From Rhodocyclaceae bacterium (GTDB lineage Bacteria > Pseudomonadota > Gammaproteobacteria > Burkholderiales > Rhodocyclaceae), in contig JAFSWK010000267.1 of NCBI GenBank assembly GCA_017444505.1, forward strand, positions 1 through 14,549: a DNA stretch of 14,549 nt, read 5' to 3'. The position numbers and the translations under genes are program-made. The notes under the pieces were generated by a model, which did not search any database, was not told the DNA's origin, and saw only the letters and a list, made by a program, of their open reading frames with translations. This document shows, piece by piece, positions 8,329-14,549 of the stretch; the stretch's first letter is position 1; each line of letters begins with the position of its first letter.

Positions 8329-8337
8329 ATTTTATCA
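8329..8337 (-). promoter_or_regulatory. Putative extended -10 promoter for rsmB operon
   Basis: Read leftward the sequence is TGATAAAAT, an extended -10 (TG-N-TAAAAT, one mismatch to TATAAT). Transcription would start near 8322, giving a leader of about 43 bases before the ATG at 8279. No convincing -35 hexamer lies 16-18 bases upstream, which is compatible with an extended -10 promoter. The proximal parS site covers the region from about -32 to -47. Confidence 0.4.
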
Positions 8338-8353
8338 CGCGGGGTTTGCGGGA

Positions 8354-8369
8354 CGTTTCACGTGAAACA
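8354..8369. other. parS chromosome-partition site 1 (ParB binding)
   Basis: The sequence CGTTTCACGTGAAACA matches the conserved bacterial chromosomal parS TGTTTCACGTGAAACA at 15 of 16 positions, with a perfect 14 base palindrome at 8355-8368. parS is the loading site for the ParB CTPase in ParABS chromosome segregation. The stop codon of the leftward permease gene (8358-8360) lies inside the palindrome, so the last codons read TGT TTC ACG TGA. It is 75 bases upstream of the rsmB start. Confidence 0.9.
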
Positions 8370-9209
8370 GGGCGAGAGCAGGTGGGCGGATGTTTCACGT
8401 GAAACTGCTGTTGCGGGTTCCGCGTCGCGCACAAGGTCGTAAGACATTTTGGCAATCAACACAATGACCACGAACAAAAACAGCTTGCGCACAAAGCGCA
8501 CGCCGTGCCGCAGCGCCATGCCTGAACCGGTCAGCGCACCCGCGAGGTTGCACACCGCCATGACCGCAGCGACTTTCCACAGCAGTTCGACCGTGGAAAC
8601 AAAATACGCCAGCGCGGAAACATTGGTGGCGACGTTCAAGACTTTGGCGGCGGCGGATGCGTGCAGAAAATCCATGCGCACGAAACGCACCAGCAGGAAG
8701 ATGAAAAAGCTGCCGGTGCCGGGGCCAAAGAAGCCGTCGTACCAGCCGACAGCCAGACCGATAAGAATGACCGCGACGAGGTTGCGGCGTGTCGGGCGCG
8801 GGTCAAACCCGCCGCCGTCTGTGCCGAAGTCTTTTTTGACGAAGGAATAGGCGGCTACCGCAATCAGCAATACCAGTACCAGCGGGCGCATGAAATCGGC
8901 AGGGACGTGCCGCACCGTCCAAGCACCCAGATACGAGCCGACCAGCGCGGCGGCCATGCCGGTGGCGAGCAGCGCACGCGGCAAACGAACCCGCCGCGTA
9001 TAGCGCACCGCCGCCGACGTGGTGCCGACAAAGCTGATGAGTTTGTTGGTCGCCAGCAGCACGGTGTGCTCCACGCGCGGAAAGGCGGCAAACAGCGCGG
9101 GAATCTGAATCAGCCCGCCGCCGCCGACCACGGCATCGACAAAACCGGCGAAAAACGCGGCGAAGGCGAGCAGCAACAGCGTGAAGGGAAAAAGGTCAGC
9201 GTCAAGCAT
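8358..9209 (-). CDS. TauE/SafE (TSUP) family membrane permease, YfcA-like
   Basis: Inner-membrane protein of 283 residues with about eight hydrophobic segments. It closely follows E. coli YfcA: AGFVDAVVGGGGLIQIPAL at 21-39, LLATNKL at 51-57, then the second half-repeat GWYDGFFGPGTGSFF (155-169) and AKVLNVATNVSAL (188-200). This internal duplication is typical of TSUP proteins, whose known members export or import small sulfur or organic anions; the substrate here is not predictable. The ATG at 9209 is chosen because the product then begins just before the first membrane helix; an upstream extension would need a TTG. The last 15 residues (VSRETSAHLLSPCFT) are unlike YfcA and are dictated by the two parS sites, the second of which supplies the stop codon. 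It is divergent from polA. Confidence 0.93.
   Translation of the reverse strand: MLDADLFPFTLLLLAFAAFFAGFVDAVVGGGGLIQIPALFAAFPRVEHTVLLATNKLISFVGTTSAAVRYTRRVRLPRALLATGMAAALVGSYLGAWTVRHVPADFMRPLVLVLLIAVAAYSFVKKDFGTDGGGFDPRPTRRNLVAVILIGLAVGWYDGFFGPGTGSFFIFLLVRFVRMDFLHASAAAKVLNVATNVSALAYFVSTVELLWKVAAVMAVCNLAGALTGSGMALRHGVRFVRKLFLFVVIVLIAKMSYDLVRDAEPATAVSRETSAHLLSPCFT
8391..8406. other. parS chromosome-partition site 2 (ParB binding)
   Basis: TGTTTCACGTGAAACT matches the 16 base parS consensus at 15 positions, with the same perfect 14 base palindrome core (8392-8405). It is wholly within the permease coding region, where it is read as Val-Ser-Arg-Glu-Thr (residues 269-273). It is 37 bases centre to centre from the other site, about 3.5 helical turns. 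Confidence 0.9.
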
Positions 9210-9265
9210 AGCGATTGCTCGCGTGTAGACCAGGGATGCGCGCGGCGGACGCAATGTTTGCCCGC

Positions 9266-9282
9266 AGAAAGCGGCGTGCCAA
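9266..9282 (-). promoter_or_regulatory. Imperfect sigma54-like promoter upstream of the TSUP permease
   Basis: Read leftward this is TTGGCACGCCGCTTTCT, against the sigma54 consensus TTGGCACG-N4-TTGCT. The -24 block is perfect with correct spacing, but the -12 block reads TTTCT, so the normally invariant GC is TC. A start would fall near 9255, about 45 bases before the ATG. The missing GC makes activity doubtful. Confidence 0.25.
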
Positions 9283-9285
9283 CTC

Positions 9286-9294
9286 TGCCATAAT
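9286..9294 (+). promoter_or_regulatory. Putative extended -10 promoter for polA
   Basis: TGCCATAAT is an extended -10 (TG-N-CATAAT, five of six matching TATAAT). Transcription would begin near 9301 and give a leader of roughly 70 bases before the polA ATG. No good -35 is present at the right spacing. The whole divergent gap 9210-9372 (163 bases) holds only this, the sigma54-like element and the polA ribosome binding site. Confidence 0.45.
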
Positions 9295-9360
9295 TCTCTG
9301 CGCGGGAAGGGTTCGGGTGGTTTGCGGAATCATGAAACCTTCTTTTCTGAAATTTTGTTT

Positions 9361-9365
9361 GAGGG
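9361..9365 (+). promoter_or_regulatory. Ribosome binding site fixing the polA start
   Basis: GAGGG lies 7 bases before the ATG at 9373, within GAGGGCGGAAAA. It supports that ATG over an in-frame start at 9322 that would add 17 residues with no counterpart in PolA. Confidence 0.65.
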
Positions 9366-9372
9366 CGGAAAA

Positions 9373-12117
9373 ATGCCGGTGTTGTTGCTGGTCGATGGTT
9401 CAAGTTATTTGTATCGCGCGTTTCACGCGCTGCCGGATTTGCGCAACGCGGCCAATGAGCCGACGGGCGCAATTCGCGGCGTGCTGGCCATGCTGCGGCG
9501 GCTGGCGGGCGAGTATGCCGCACAATACCGCGCTTGTGTTTTTGACGCCAAGGGGCCGACCTTCCGTCACGAGCGGTTTCCGGACTACAAGGCGCACCGC
9601 CCGCCCATGCCGGACGATTTGCGCGCACAGGTCGAGCCGCTGTTTGCCGCCATCCGCGCCGAGGGCTGGCCGCTGCTTTCGGTCGCGGGCGTTGAGGCCG
9701 ATGATGTGATTGGCTCGCTCACCGCGCAGGCGCTCGCGCAAGGCTGCGAAGTGGTGATTTCTACCGGCGATAAAGACCTCACGCAACTGGTGCGTCCGGG
9801 CGTGCTGTGGGTCAATACGATGAGCGACGAGACGCTGGACAGCGCCGGTGTCGAAGCCAAGTTTGGCGTGCCGCCCGAGCGCATCGTGGATTATCTGGCG
9901 CTGATGGGCGATGCGGTCGATAACGTGCCGGGGGTGGAAAAATGCGGACCGAAAACGGCGGTGAAATGGTTGTCGCAGTACGGCAGTCTGGAAAACCTCA
10001 TGGCGCACGCCGATGAAATTTCCGGCAAGGTGGGTGAGAACCTGCGCCGCCATCTGGATTTTCTGCCGCTGGGCCGTGAGCTGGTGACGGTGAAAACCGA
10101 TGTGGCGCTGGATGTGGATGTGTCCGCACTCGCGCCCGCGCCGCGCGATGTGCCGACGCTAAAGGCGCTCTATACCCGTCTGGCGTTCAAGGCGTGGCTG
10201 GGTGAGCTGGAAGGCGGGAATGCCGCTGCGCCCGCCGGTGGCGTTGCCCGCAAGTTCGCGCCGACGCGCCGCTTTGATGAAGTGCTGCCCGCCGTGCGCG
10301 AAGATGGTGCGCACCGCGCCGCGTATGAATGCGTTTGTTGCGAAGAGCGGCTGGCGCACTGGCTGGACAAAATTGAGCGCGCGCCGCTGGTGGCGCTGGA
10401 TACGGAAACCACGTCGCTGGGCGTGTGGGAAGCGCGGCTGGTGGGCATTTCGTTTGCCGTCGCCCCCGGCGAGGCCGCCTATCTGCCGCTGGCGCACACC
10501 GGCGTGGGCAGCGAGGCGCAATTGCCGTTTGACGAGACGCTGGCGCGGCTGCGCCCGTGGCTGGAATCCGATGCGCCGAAAGTGGGGCAAAACCTGAAAT
10601 ATGACGCGCATGTGTTCGCCCATCACGGCATTCGTCTCGGCGGCATGGCGCACGATACCCTGCTGGCGTCCTACGTGTGCGAAAGCCATCTGGCGCACGA
10701 CCTCGACAAACTCGCCCGCCGTCACCTTGGACTGGCGACGATTTCCTATGAAAGTCTGTGCGGCAAAGGCGCGAAGGCGATTGGTTTTGACGCCGTGGCG
10801 CTGACGGATGCCGCCGCCTACGCCGCCGAAGATGCCGACATCACGCTGCGCCTGCACCATCACTTTGCCCGCCAGATGGAAGCCGCGCCCGGCCTGCGGC
10901 GGGTCTATGGCGAAATCGAAATGCCGCTGGTGCGCGTGTTGCTGGAAATGGAACAGGCCGGCGTGCTCGTCGACACCTTCCGGCTTGCCGCGCAAAGCGA
11001 AGAACTGGCGCGGCGGCTCGATGCGCTGGAACGGCAGGCGCACGAACTGGCCGGACATCCGTTCAACCTCGGCTCGCCCAAGCAACTGGGCGAAGTGCTG
11101 TTTGCCGAGCAAGGTTTGCCGGTGCTGAAAAAAACCGCTGCCGGTCAGCCTTCCACCGATGAAGAAGTGCTGCAACAACTGGCGGAAGATTTTCCGCTGC
11201 CGCGCCTGCTGCTGGAACACCGCAGTCTGGCGAAACTGAAAAACACCTATACCGACAAACTGCCGCGCATGGTGCTGCCCGCCACGGGGCGCGTGCACAC
11301 GCGCTTTTCGCAGGCCACCGCAGTGACCGGACGGCTGTCCAGCAGCGAGCCAAACCTGCAAAACATCCCCATCCGCACCGCCGAAGGTCGCCGCATCCGC
11401 ACCGCCTTCATCGCCGCGCGCGACCATCGCCTGCTGGCCGCCGACTATTCGCAGATTGAACTGCGCGTGATGGCGCACTTGTCGGGCGACGAACGTTTGC
11501 TGGACGCCTTCGGGCGCAATGAGGACGTGCACCGCGCCACCGCAGCGGAAGTTTTCGGCTGCGCGACGGACGCGGTAAGTCCGGAGCAGCGCCGCTATGC
11601 CAAGGTCATCAACTTCGGCCTGATATACGGCATGAGCGCGCACGGGCTGGCGAAAAACCTCGGCATCGACCGCACTTCCGCGCAACGCTGGATTGAGCGC
11701 TATTTTGCCCGTTACCCCGGCGTCGCCCGCTACATGGAACAGGCCAAAGAGCAGGTGCGCACGCAAGGCTATGTAGAAACCGTGTTTGGCCGCCGCCTGA
11801 TGCTGCCCGACATTCACGCATCGCAGCCCGCGCGCCGTCAGGCCGCCGAACGCGCCGCCATCAACGCCCCCATGCAGGGCACGGCGGCAGACCTTATCAA
11901 GCGCGCCATGCTTGCCGTCTCCAACTGGTTGCAGGAAGAAAAACTCGCCACGCGCATGATTTTGCAGGTGCATGACGAACTCGTGCTGGAAGCGCCGCAA
12001 GCGGAAGTCGCCCGCGTGCGCGAAGCCCTGCCCGCGCTGATGGGCGGCGTCGCACAGCTTGCCGTGCCCTTGCTGGTCGACGTGGGCGAAGGGGAAAACT
12101 GGGACGAGGCGCATTGA
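9373..12117 (+). CDS. polA: DNA polymerase I
   Basis: Complete 914-residue polymerase for Okazaki-fragment maturation and repair gap filling (E. coli Pol I has 928). The 5' nuclease domain (about 1-290) starts MPVLLLVDGSSYLYRAFHALP and carries FDAKGPTFRHERFPDYKAHRPPMP, GVEADDVIG, STGDKDL and LMGDAVDNVPGV. The 3'-5' proofreading domain (about 325-510) is intact: Exo I LDTETTSL (D343, E345), Exo II GQNLKYDAH, Exo III YAAEDADIT. The polymerase domain (about 520-914) has motif A DYSQIELR (D691), motif B RRYAKVINFGLIYG (K744, F748, Y752) and motif C VHDE (D868), each about 14 residues before its E. coli counterpart. F748 is the residue that normally discriminates against dideoxynucleotides. It is divergent from the permease gene, and the downstream gene starts 60 bases after its stop. 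Confidence 0.98.
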   Translation: MPVLLLVDGSSYLYRAFHALPDLRNAANEPTGAIRGVLAMLRRLAGEYAAQYRACVFDAKGPTFRHERFPDYKAHRPPMPDDLRAQVEPLFAAIRAEGWPLLSVAGVEADDVIGSLTAQALAQGCEVVISTGDKDLTQLVRPGVLWVNTMSDETLDSAGVEAKFGVPPERIVDYLALMGDAVDNVPGVEKCGPKTAVKWLSQYGSLENLMAHADEISGKVGENLRRHLDFLPLGRELVTVKTDVALDVDVSALAPAPRDVPTLKALYTRLAFKAWLGELEGGNAAAPAGGVARKFAPTRRFDEVLPAVREDGAHRAAYECVCCEERLAHWLDKIERAPLVALDTETTSLGVWEARLVGISFAVAPGEAAYLPLAHTGVGSEAQLPFDETLARLRPWLESDAPKVGQNLKYDAHVFAHHGIRLGGMAHDTLLASYVCESHLAHDLDKLARRHLGLATISYESLCGKGAKAIGFDAVALTDAAAYAAEDADITLRLHHHFARQMEAAPGLRRVYGEIEMPLVRVLLEMEQAGVLVDTFRLAAQSEELARRLDALERQAHELAGHPFNLGSPKQLGEVLFAEQGLPVLKKTAAGQPSTDEEVLQQLAEDFPLPRLLLEHRSLAKLKNTYTDKLPRMVLPATGRVHTRFSQATAVTGRLSSSEPNLQNIPIRTAEGRRIRTAFIAARDHRLLAADYSQIELRVMAHLSGDERLLDAFGRNEDVHRATAAEVFGCATDAVSPEQRRYAKVINFGLIYGMSAHGLAKNLGIDRTSAQRWIERYFARYPGVARYMEQAKEQVRTQGYVETVFGRRLMLPDIHASQPARRQAAERAAINAPMQGTAADLIKRAMLAVSNWLQEEKLATRMILQVHDELVLEAPQAEVARVREALPALMGGVAQLAVPLLVDVGEGENWDEAH

Positions 12118-12176
12118 ATGCGCCGCCCATGAAAACGCAACCCATTCATTACAAACGAAAAAGCAAACAAGCAACG

Positions 12177-13766
12177 ATGAACAGTCAAAACCAACCCCGC
12201 GCCGCGCGAACGTGCGCGCTGGTCTTCGCCCTTGCCCTGCTCGCGCTTGCCGTCTGGCTGTGGAAACAAGCGCAGCCGGTAGCGATGCCAGACTTGCAAC
12301 TGGACGCCGGCGAACGGCTCGCCTGCGTTTCGTATTCGCCGTTTCACCTGCCCGGGCAAACGCCGCTGGACCCGCAGGCCTTCATCCCGCCCGAACAAAT
12401 CCGCGCCGACCTCACCGCGCTGGCCGCGCGCACCGCCTGCGTGCGCATCTATTCCACCGACCAGGGGCTGGACGCCGTCTTGCCCGCCGCGCGCGAGCTG
12501 GGGCTGAAAGTCATCCTCGGCGCCTGGATTGGCATGGATGCGGCGACCAATGAACGCGCGCTGACGCGCGCCATTGAACTGGCCAACGCCAATGCCGACG
12601 TAGTCGACGTGCTGATGGTCGGCAACGAAGTGTTGCTGCGTCAGGAGCAAAGCGAAGAACAAATGATTGCCTGGCTCAAACGCGCCAAAGAAAGCAGCCG
12701 CGTGCCCGTCTCGTATGCCGACGTCTGGGAATTCTGGCGGCAACATCGCGCGCTGGCGCAATGGGTGGATGAAATTACGGTGCACATCCTGCCGTTTTGG
12801 GAAGACGACCCCGTGCCGATTGAATACGCCGTCGACCACGTCGGGCAAACCTTCGCCCGAATGCAGCGCGAATTTCCCGACAAACTCGTGCGCATTGGCG
12901 AGACCGGCTGGCCGGGCGCAGGGCGGCAGCGCCGTCAGGCCGTGCCCTCGCGCGTCAATCAGGCGCGCTTCGTGCGCGAATTTGTCGCCGCCGCACACGA
13001 ACATGACTGGCGCTACAACTTCATCGAAGCCATCGACCAGCCGTGGAAACGGCAACTCGAAGGCACCGTGGGCGGGCACTGGGGCGTGCTGGACGCGCAC
13101 TTGCAGCCCAAGTTTCCGCTCACCGGCGCGGTGCGTGAGCGCGATGCGCTCGCCCCGCCCGCACTGGCGGGCGTACTGATGGCCGCGCTGTGTCTGCTGT
13201 GTGCGGGACGGCGGGCGAGCGTCTGGCAGCGGCTGGCCGCCGTACTCAGCGGACTGTGTGCCGGCGCCATCGGCGTGCTCGTCTGGGAACACGCGCAACA
13301 GGCTTGGCGCGACGCGCTGGAATGGACGGCGCTGGGCGCGGCATCCTTGTGCGGTCTGGCGCTCGTGCCAGTCATGGCGCGCGTAATCGACAAAAACGTG
13401 CCCGCCTTCGCCCTGCGCCCATTGCAACCGTTGCCGACGGCGCTGCGGCTATTTTCCGCGCTGCGTCTGGCGGTGCTCTTCGCCGCCGCAGTCGCCGCGC
13501 TGCTGCTCGTTTTTGACCCGCGCTATCGTGACTTCCCCATCTGGCAATTCGCCGCCCCCGCGCTGACGCTCTTCGCCCTGCGGCTATCCGGCCAGCGCCT
13601 GCCTGCGGACGCCCTGCAAGAGCGCGCCTGCGCCCTGGTGCTGGCCGTGTGCACGGTGATTCGCTGGGCGATGGAACCGCAAAACGCCGAAGCCATCATG
13701 TGGCTCGTCACCGGCCTAGGCATGGCGACGGTGGCGCTGGAAAGACGAGAGAAGAAAACGGACTGA
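12177..13766 (+). CDS. Membrane-anchored GH17 glucanase/transglucosidase-like protein
   Basis: 529 residues. An N-terminal hydrophobic helix (about 12-30) with no clear cleavage site suggests a signal anchor. A glycoside hydrolase family 17 TIM-barrel domain follows (about 45-320) with the acid/base in MVGNEVLLR (E151) and the nucleophile in IGETGWPG (E242); substrate-side residues include YSPF, VRIYSTD and VHILPFW. The last 200 residues hold about six or seven hydrophobic helices (roughly 328-345, 350-370, 383-403, 425-447, 455-470, 483-497, 505-521). Proteobacterial GH17 enzymes with membrane parts act on beta-1,3-glucan, often as transglucosidases in periplasmic glucan synthesis (family knowledge). 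No GT2 glucan synthase partner is in the window. In-frame alternatives are ATG at 12129 or TTG at 12114; none has a clear Shine-Dalgarno, and the leader is A-rich. It is probably read through from polA. Confidence 0.88.
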   Translation: MNSQNQPRAARTCALVFALALLALAVWLWKQAQPVAMPDLQLDAGERLACVSYSPFHLPGQTPLDPQAFIPPEQIRADLTALAARTACVRIYSTDQGLDAVLPAARELGLKVILGAWIGMDAATNERALTRAIELANANADVVDVLMVGNEVLLRQEQSEEQMIAWLKRAKESSRVPVSYADVWEFWRQHRALAQWVDEITVHILPFWEDDPVPIEYAVDHVGQTFARMQREFPDKLVRIGETGWPGAGRQRRQAVPSRVNQARFVREFVAAAHEHDWRYNFIEAIDQPWKRQLEGTVGGHWGVLDAHLQPKFPLTGAVRERDALAPPALAGVLMAALCLLCAGRRASVWQRLAAVLSGLCAGAIGVLVWEHAQQAWRDALEWTALGAASLCGLALVPVMARVIDKNVPAFALRPLQPLPTALRLFSALRLAVLFAAAVAALLLVFDPRYRDFPIWQFAAPALTLFALRLSGQRLPADALQERACALVLAVCTVIRWAMEPQNAEAIMWLVTGLGMATVALERREKKTD

Positions 13767-13775
13767 GGCGGTGCG

Positions 13776-14037
13776 TCAGGACACGGGCGGCGCGCCTTCT
13801 GGTTGTGGCGCGGCAGCGATTTGCGCCGCTCCCGGTGTTTGCTGTGCGGGCGGCAGATTGGGATAGATGTGGTGCAGCACGCCGTCATGCTCCACCACCA
13901 CAGCGGTTCCCGTCTGCGCGGCCAGAAGGCGCGCGCTGTGCTGCGCGGAGCAACGCAGGCCAGGTGCCGCGCAAACTTGCGCTTTTGGCTTGCTGGATGG
14001 GTTTAGGATTCATCGTTCGCTTCACGTCGGGGGGCAT
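13776..14037 (-). pseudogene. Small gene downstream of glmM, apparently frameshifted
   Basis: I do not recognise the family with certainty. Starting at the ATG 14037, with GAGGA 8 bases upstream and only 19 bases after the glmM stop, the frame reads MPPDVKRTMNPKPIQQAKSA then SLRGTWPALLRAAQRA. It then degenerates to PSGRADGNRCGGGA and stops at 13885 (50 residues). A second frame immediately takes over with protein-like sequence: RLLAAQTGTAVVVEHDGVLH, then HIYPNLPPAQ and an Ala/Pro/Gln-rich tail to the TGA at 13776-13778. That second frame has no ATG of its own, and a stop lies upstream of it. The switch falls at the GCGCGCGC tract 13929-13936; two extra bases (one more CG) would join the halves into one 87-residue protein with ALLRAAQRARLLAAQTGTAV across the junction. 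It may be a real mutation, phase variation or a sequencing error. No membrane segment is evident. Confidence 0.5.
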
Positions 14038-14045
14038 GGGTGTTT

Positions 14046-14050
14046 TCCTC
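14046..14050 (-). promoter_or_regulatory. Ribosome binding site of the small gene after glmM
   Basis: GAGGA read leftward, 8 bases before the ATG at 14037, in the 19 base gap after the glmM stop. It is the main argument that the small downstream frame is, or was, a translated gene co-transcribed with glmM. Confidence 0.5.
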
Positions 14051-14056
14051 GTTCCC

Positions 14057-14549
14057 TCAACCCGCAAACGCGGCGCGCACGGCTTCGACGAGGGCGCTGA
14101 GGTGTTGGCGCACGAGGGGTTCTTCGCGGGCTTCGACCATGACGCGCAGCACGGGTTCGGTGCCGGAGGCGCGCAGCAGGATGCGGCCATCTTCGCCGAG
14201 GTCTTGCTCTGCCGCTTTGCAGGCGGCGGCGATGCCGGCGTGGTTTTGCCAGTCGAAACCGGCGGGCATGGGGACGTTTTCGAGCCGTTGCGGGAACAGG
14301 GTCAGCCCTTCGGCGGCTTCTTTCAGCGTTTGCCCACGGCGGCGCAGGGCGCTCAAAACCTGCAAGGCGGCGACGATGCCGTCGCCCGTGGTGTGCGCGT
14401 CCAGACAGATGATGTGGCCGGAATTTTCGCCGCCAAGCACCCAGCCGCGTTCCTGCATCCGTTCCAGTACGTAGCGGTCGCCTACCTTGGCGCGCTCAAA
14501 TTTCATGCCCAGCCGCGTGATGGCTTGTTCAAAACCGAGGTTGCTCATC
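14057..14549 (-). CDS. glmM: Phosphoglucosamine mutase GlmM, C-terminal part (5' end outside window)
   Basis: The enzyme converts glucosamine-6-phosphate to glucosamine-1-phosphate, feeding UDP-GlcNAc for peptidoglycan and LPS. Only about the last 164 residues are present; E. coli GlmM has 445. The visible part aligns well with E. coli GlmM: MSNLGFEQAITRLGMKFERA, AKVGDRYVLERMQERGW, the sugar-binding loop GGENSGHI, TTGDGIVAALQVL, and in the C-terminal domain the phosphate-binding loop LLRASGTEPVLRVMVEA. The Met at 14548 is internal, and the active-site serine loop lies beyond the window. The TGA is at 14057-14059. The adjacent small gene is 19 bases downstream and likely shares its transcript. 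Confidence 0.97.
   Translation of the reverse strand, partial: MSNLGFEQAITRLGMKFERAKVGDRYVLERMQERGWVLGGENSGHIICLDAHTTGDGIVAALQVLSALRRRGQTLKEAAEGLTLFPQRLENVPMPAGFDWQNHAGIAAACKAAEQDLGEDGRILLRASGTEPVLRVMVEAREEPLVRQHLSALVEAVRAAFAG

Noticed and set aside
8354..8406. The palindromes as a rho-independent terminator of the permease gene.
   Set aside because: Each palindrome has no loop and no following T-run; sequence identity to parS is the better explanation.
9210..9254. TTG start at 9254 for the permease, adding 15 residues.
   Set aside because: The extension is basic and unlike YfcA, and the ATG at 9209 sits directly before the first membrane helix.
9322..9372. N-terminal extension of PolA by 17 residues.
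   Set aside because: PolA proteins begin close to the LVDGSSYLYRA motif, and the ATG at 9373 has GAGGG at 7 bases.
10159..12174. A 671-codon open frame on the minus strand opposite polA.
   Set aside because: It mirrors polA codons in a GC-rich gene; the product is rich in His, Gln and Arg with no recognisable domain, while the plus strand encodes every PolA motif.
11838..13427. A 529-codon open frame on the minus strand opposite the polA end and the GH17 gene.
   Set aside because: It spans two unrelated genes on the other strand and has no domain or ribosome binding site; it is an antisense artefact of base composition.
13767..13775. Bidirectional terminator between the convergent GH17 and small glmM-linked gene.
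   Set aside because: The gap is only 9 bases and no stem-loop with a T-run is visible on either side.
1..14549. Neisserial DNA uptake sequence (GCCGTCTGAA) and common dialects.
   Set aside because: No copy was found by eye, so a typical Neisseria genome is unlikely despite the similar NtrX.
1..14549. Mobile elements, CRISPR, tRNA or other RNA genes.
   Set aside because: No inverted-repeat-flanked transposase, spaced repeats, or tRNA-like cloverleaf was seen; all genes look like core chromosome genes with even base composition.

Overview
The window is GC-rich, densely coded bacterial chromosome. The run rsmB - DUF4390 - ntrY - ntrX - trkA - trkH, together with the sequence style of each product, points to a betaproteobacterium. 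The closest match I can suggest from memory is the Neisseriales/Nitrosomonadales side, because NtrX has the eroded central domain I associate with neisserial NtrX. Genus is not resolvable from this sequence. No tRNA, rRNA, CRISPR array, insertion sequence or prophage is visible, and no gene-free stretch exceeds 300 bases.

Layout. From about 9209 down to 1, seven genes read leftward: a YfcA-like TauE/SafE-family permease, rsmB (16S rRNA m5C967 methyltransferase), an exported DUF4390 protein, the two-component pair ntrY/ntrX, and the potassium-uptake pair trkA/trkH. From rsmB on they are packed with overlaps or short gaps (23, 4 and 23 base overlaps, a 39 base gap, then a 1 base overlap), so they look like one operon. 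trkH runs off the left edge and lacks only about its last ten codons. From 9373 rightward lie polA (complete DNA polymerase I with all three activities) and a membrane-anchored GH17 glucanase/transglucosidase-like protein. Beyond 13776 the strand flips back: the C-terminal third of glmM enters from the right edge, followed by a small gene that appears frameshifted.

The most striking non-coding structure is a pair of near-perfect chromosomal parS (ParB-binding) sites, 37 bases centre to centre, at 8354-8369 and 8391-8406. They sit in the last codons and on the stop codon of the permease gene, and immediately upstream of a putative rsmB promoter. This suggests an origin-proximal location in the chromosome.

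Other points of interest: NtrX keeps its receiver and Fis-type DNA-binding domains but has lost Walker A, Walker B and the sigma54 contact loop; trkA starts at TTG; and a small gene after glmM changes reading frame in a CG tract. The genes cover potassium homeostasis (TrkAH), membrane signalling (NtrYX), ribosome modification (RsmB), DNA repair/replication (PolA), envelope glucan metabolism (GH17) and peptidoglycan precursor supply (GlmM). All look like core chromosomal functions rather than an acquired island.
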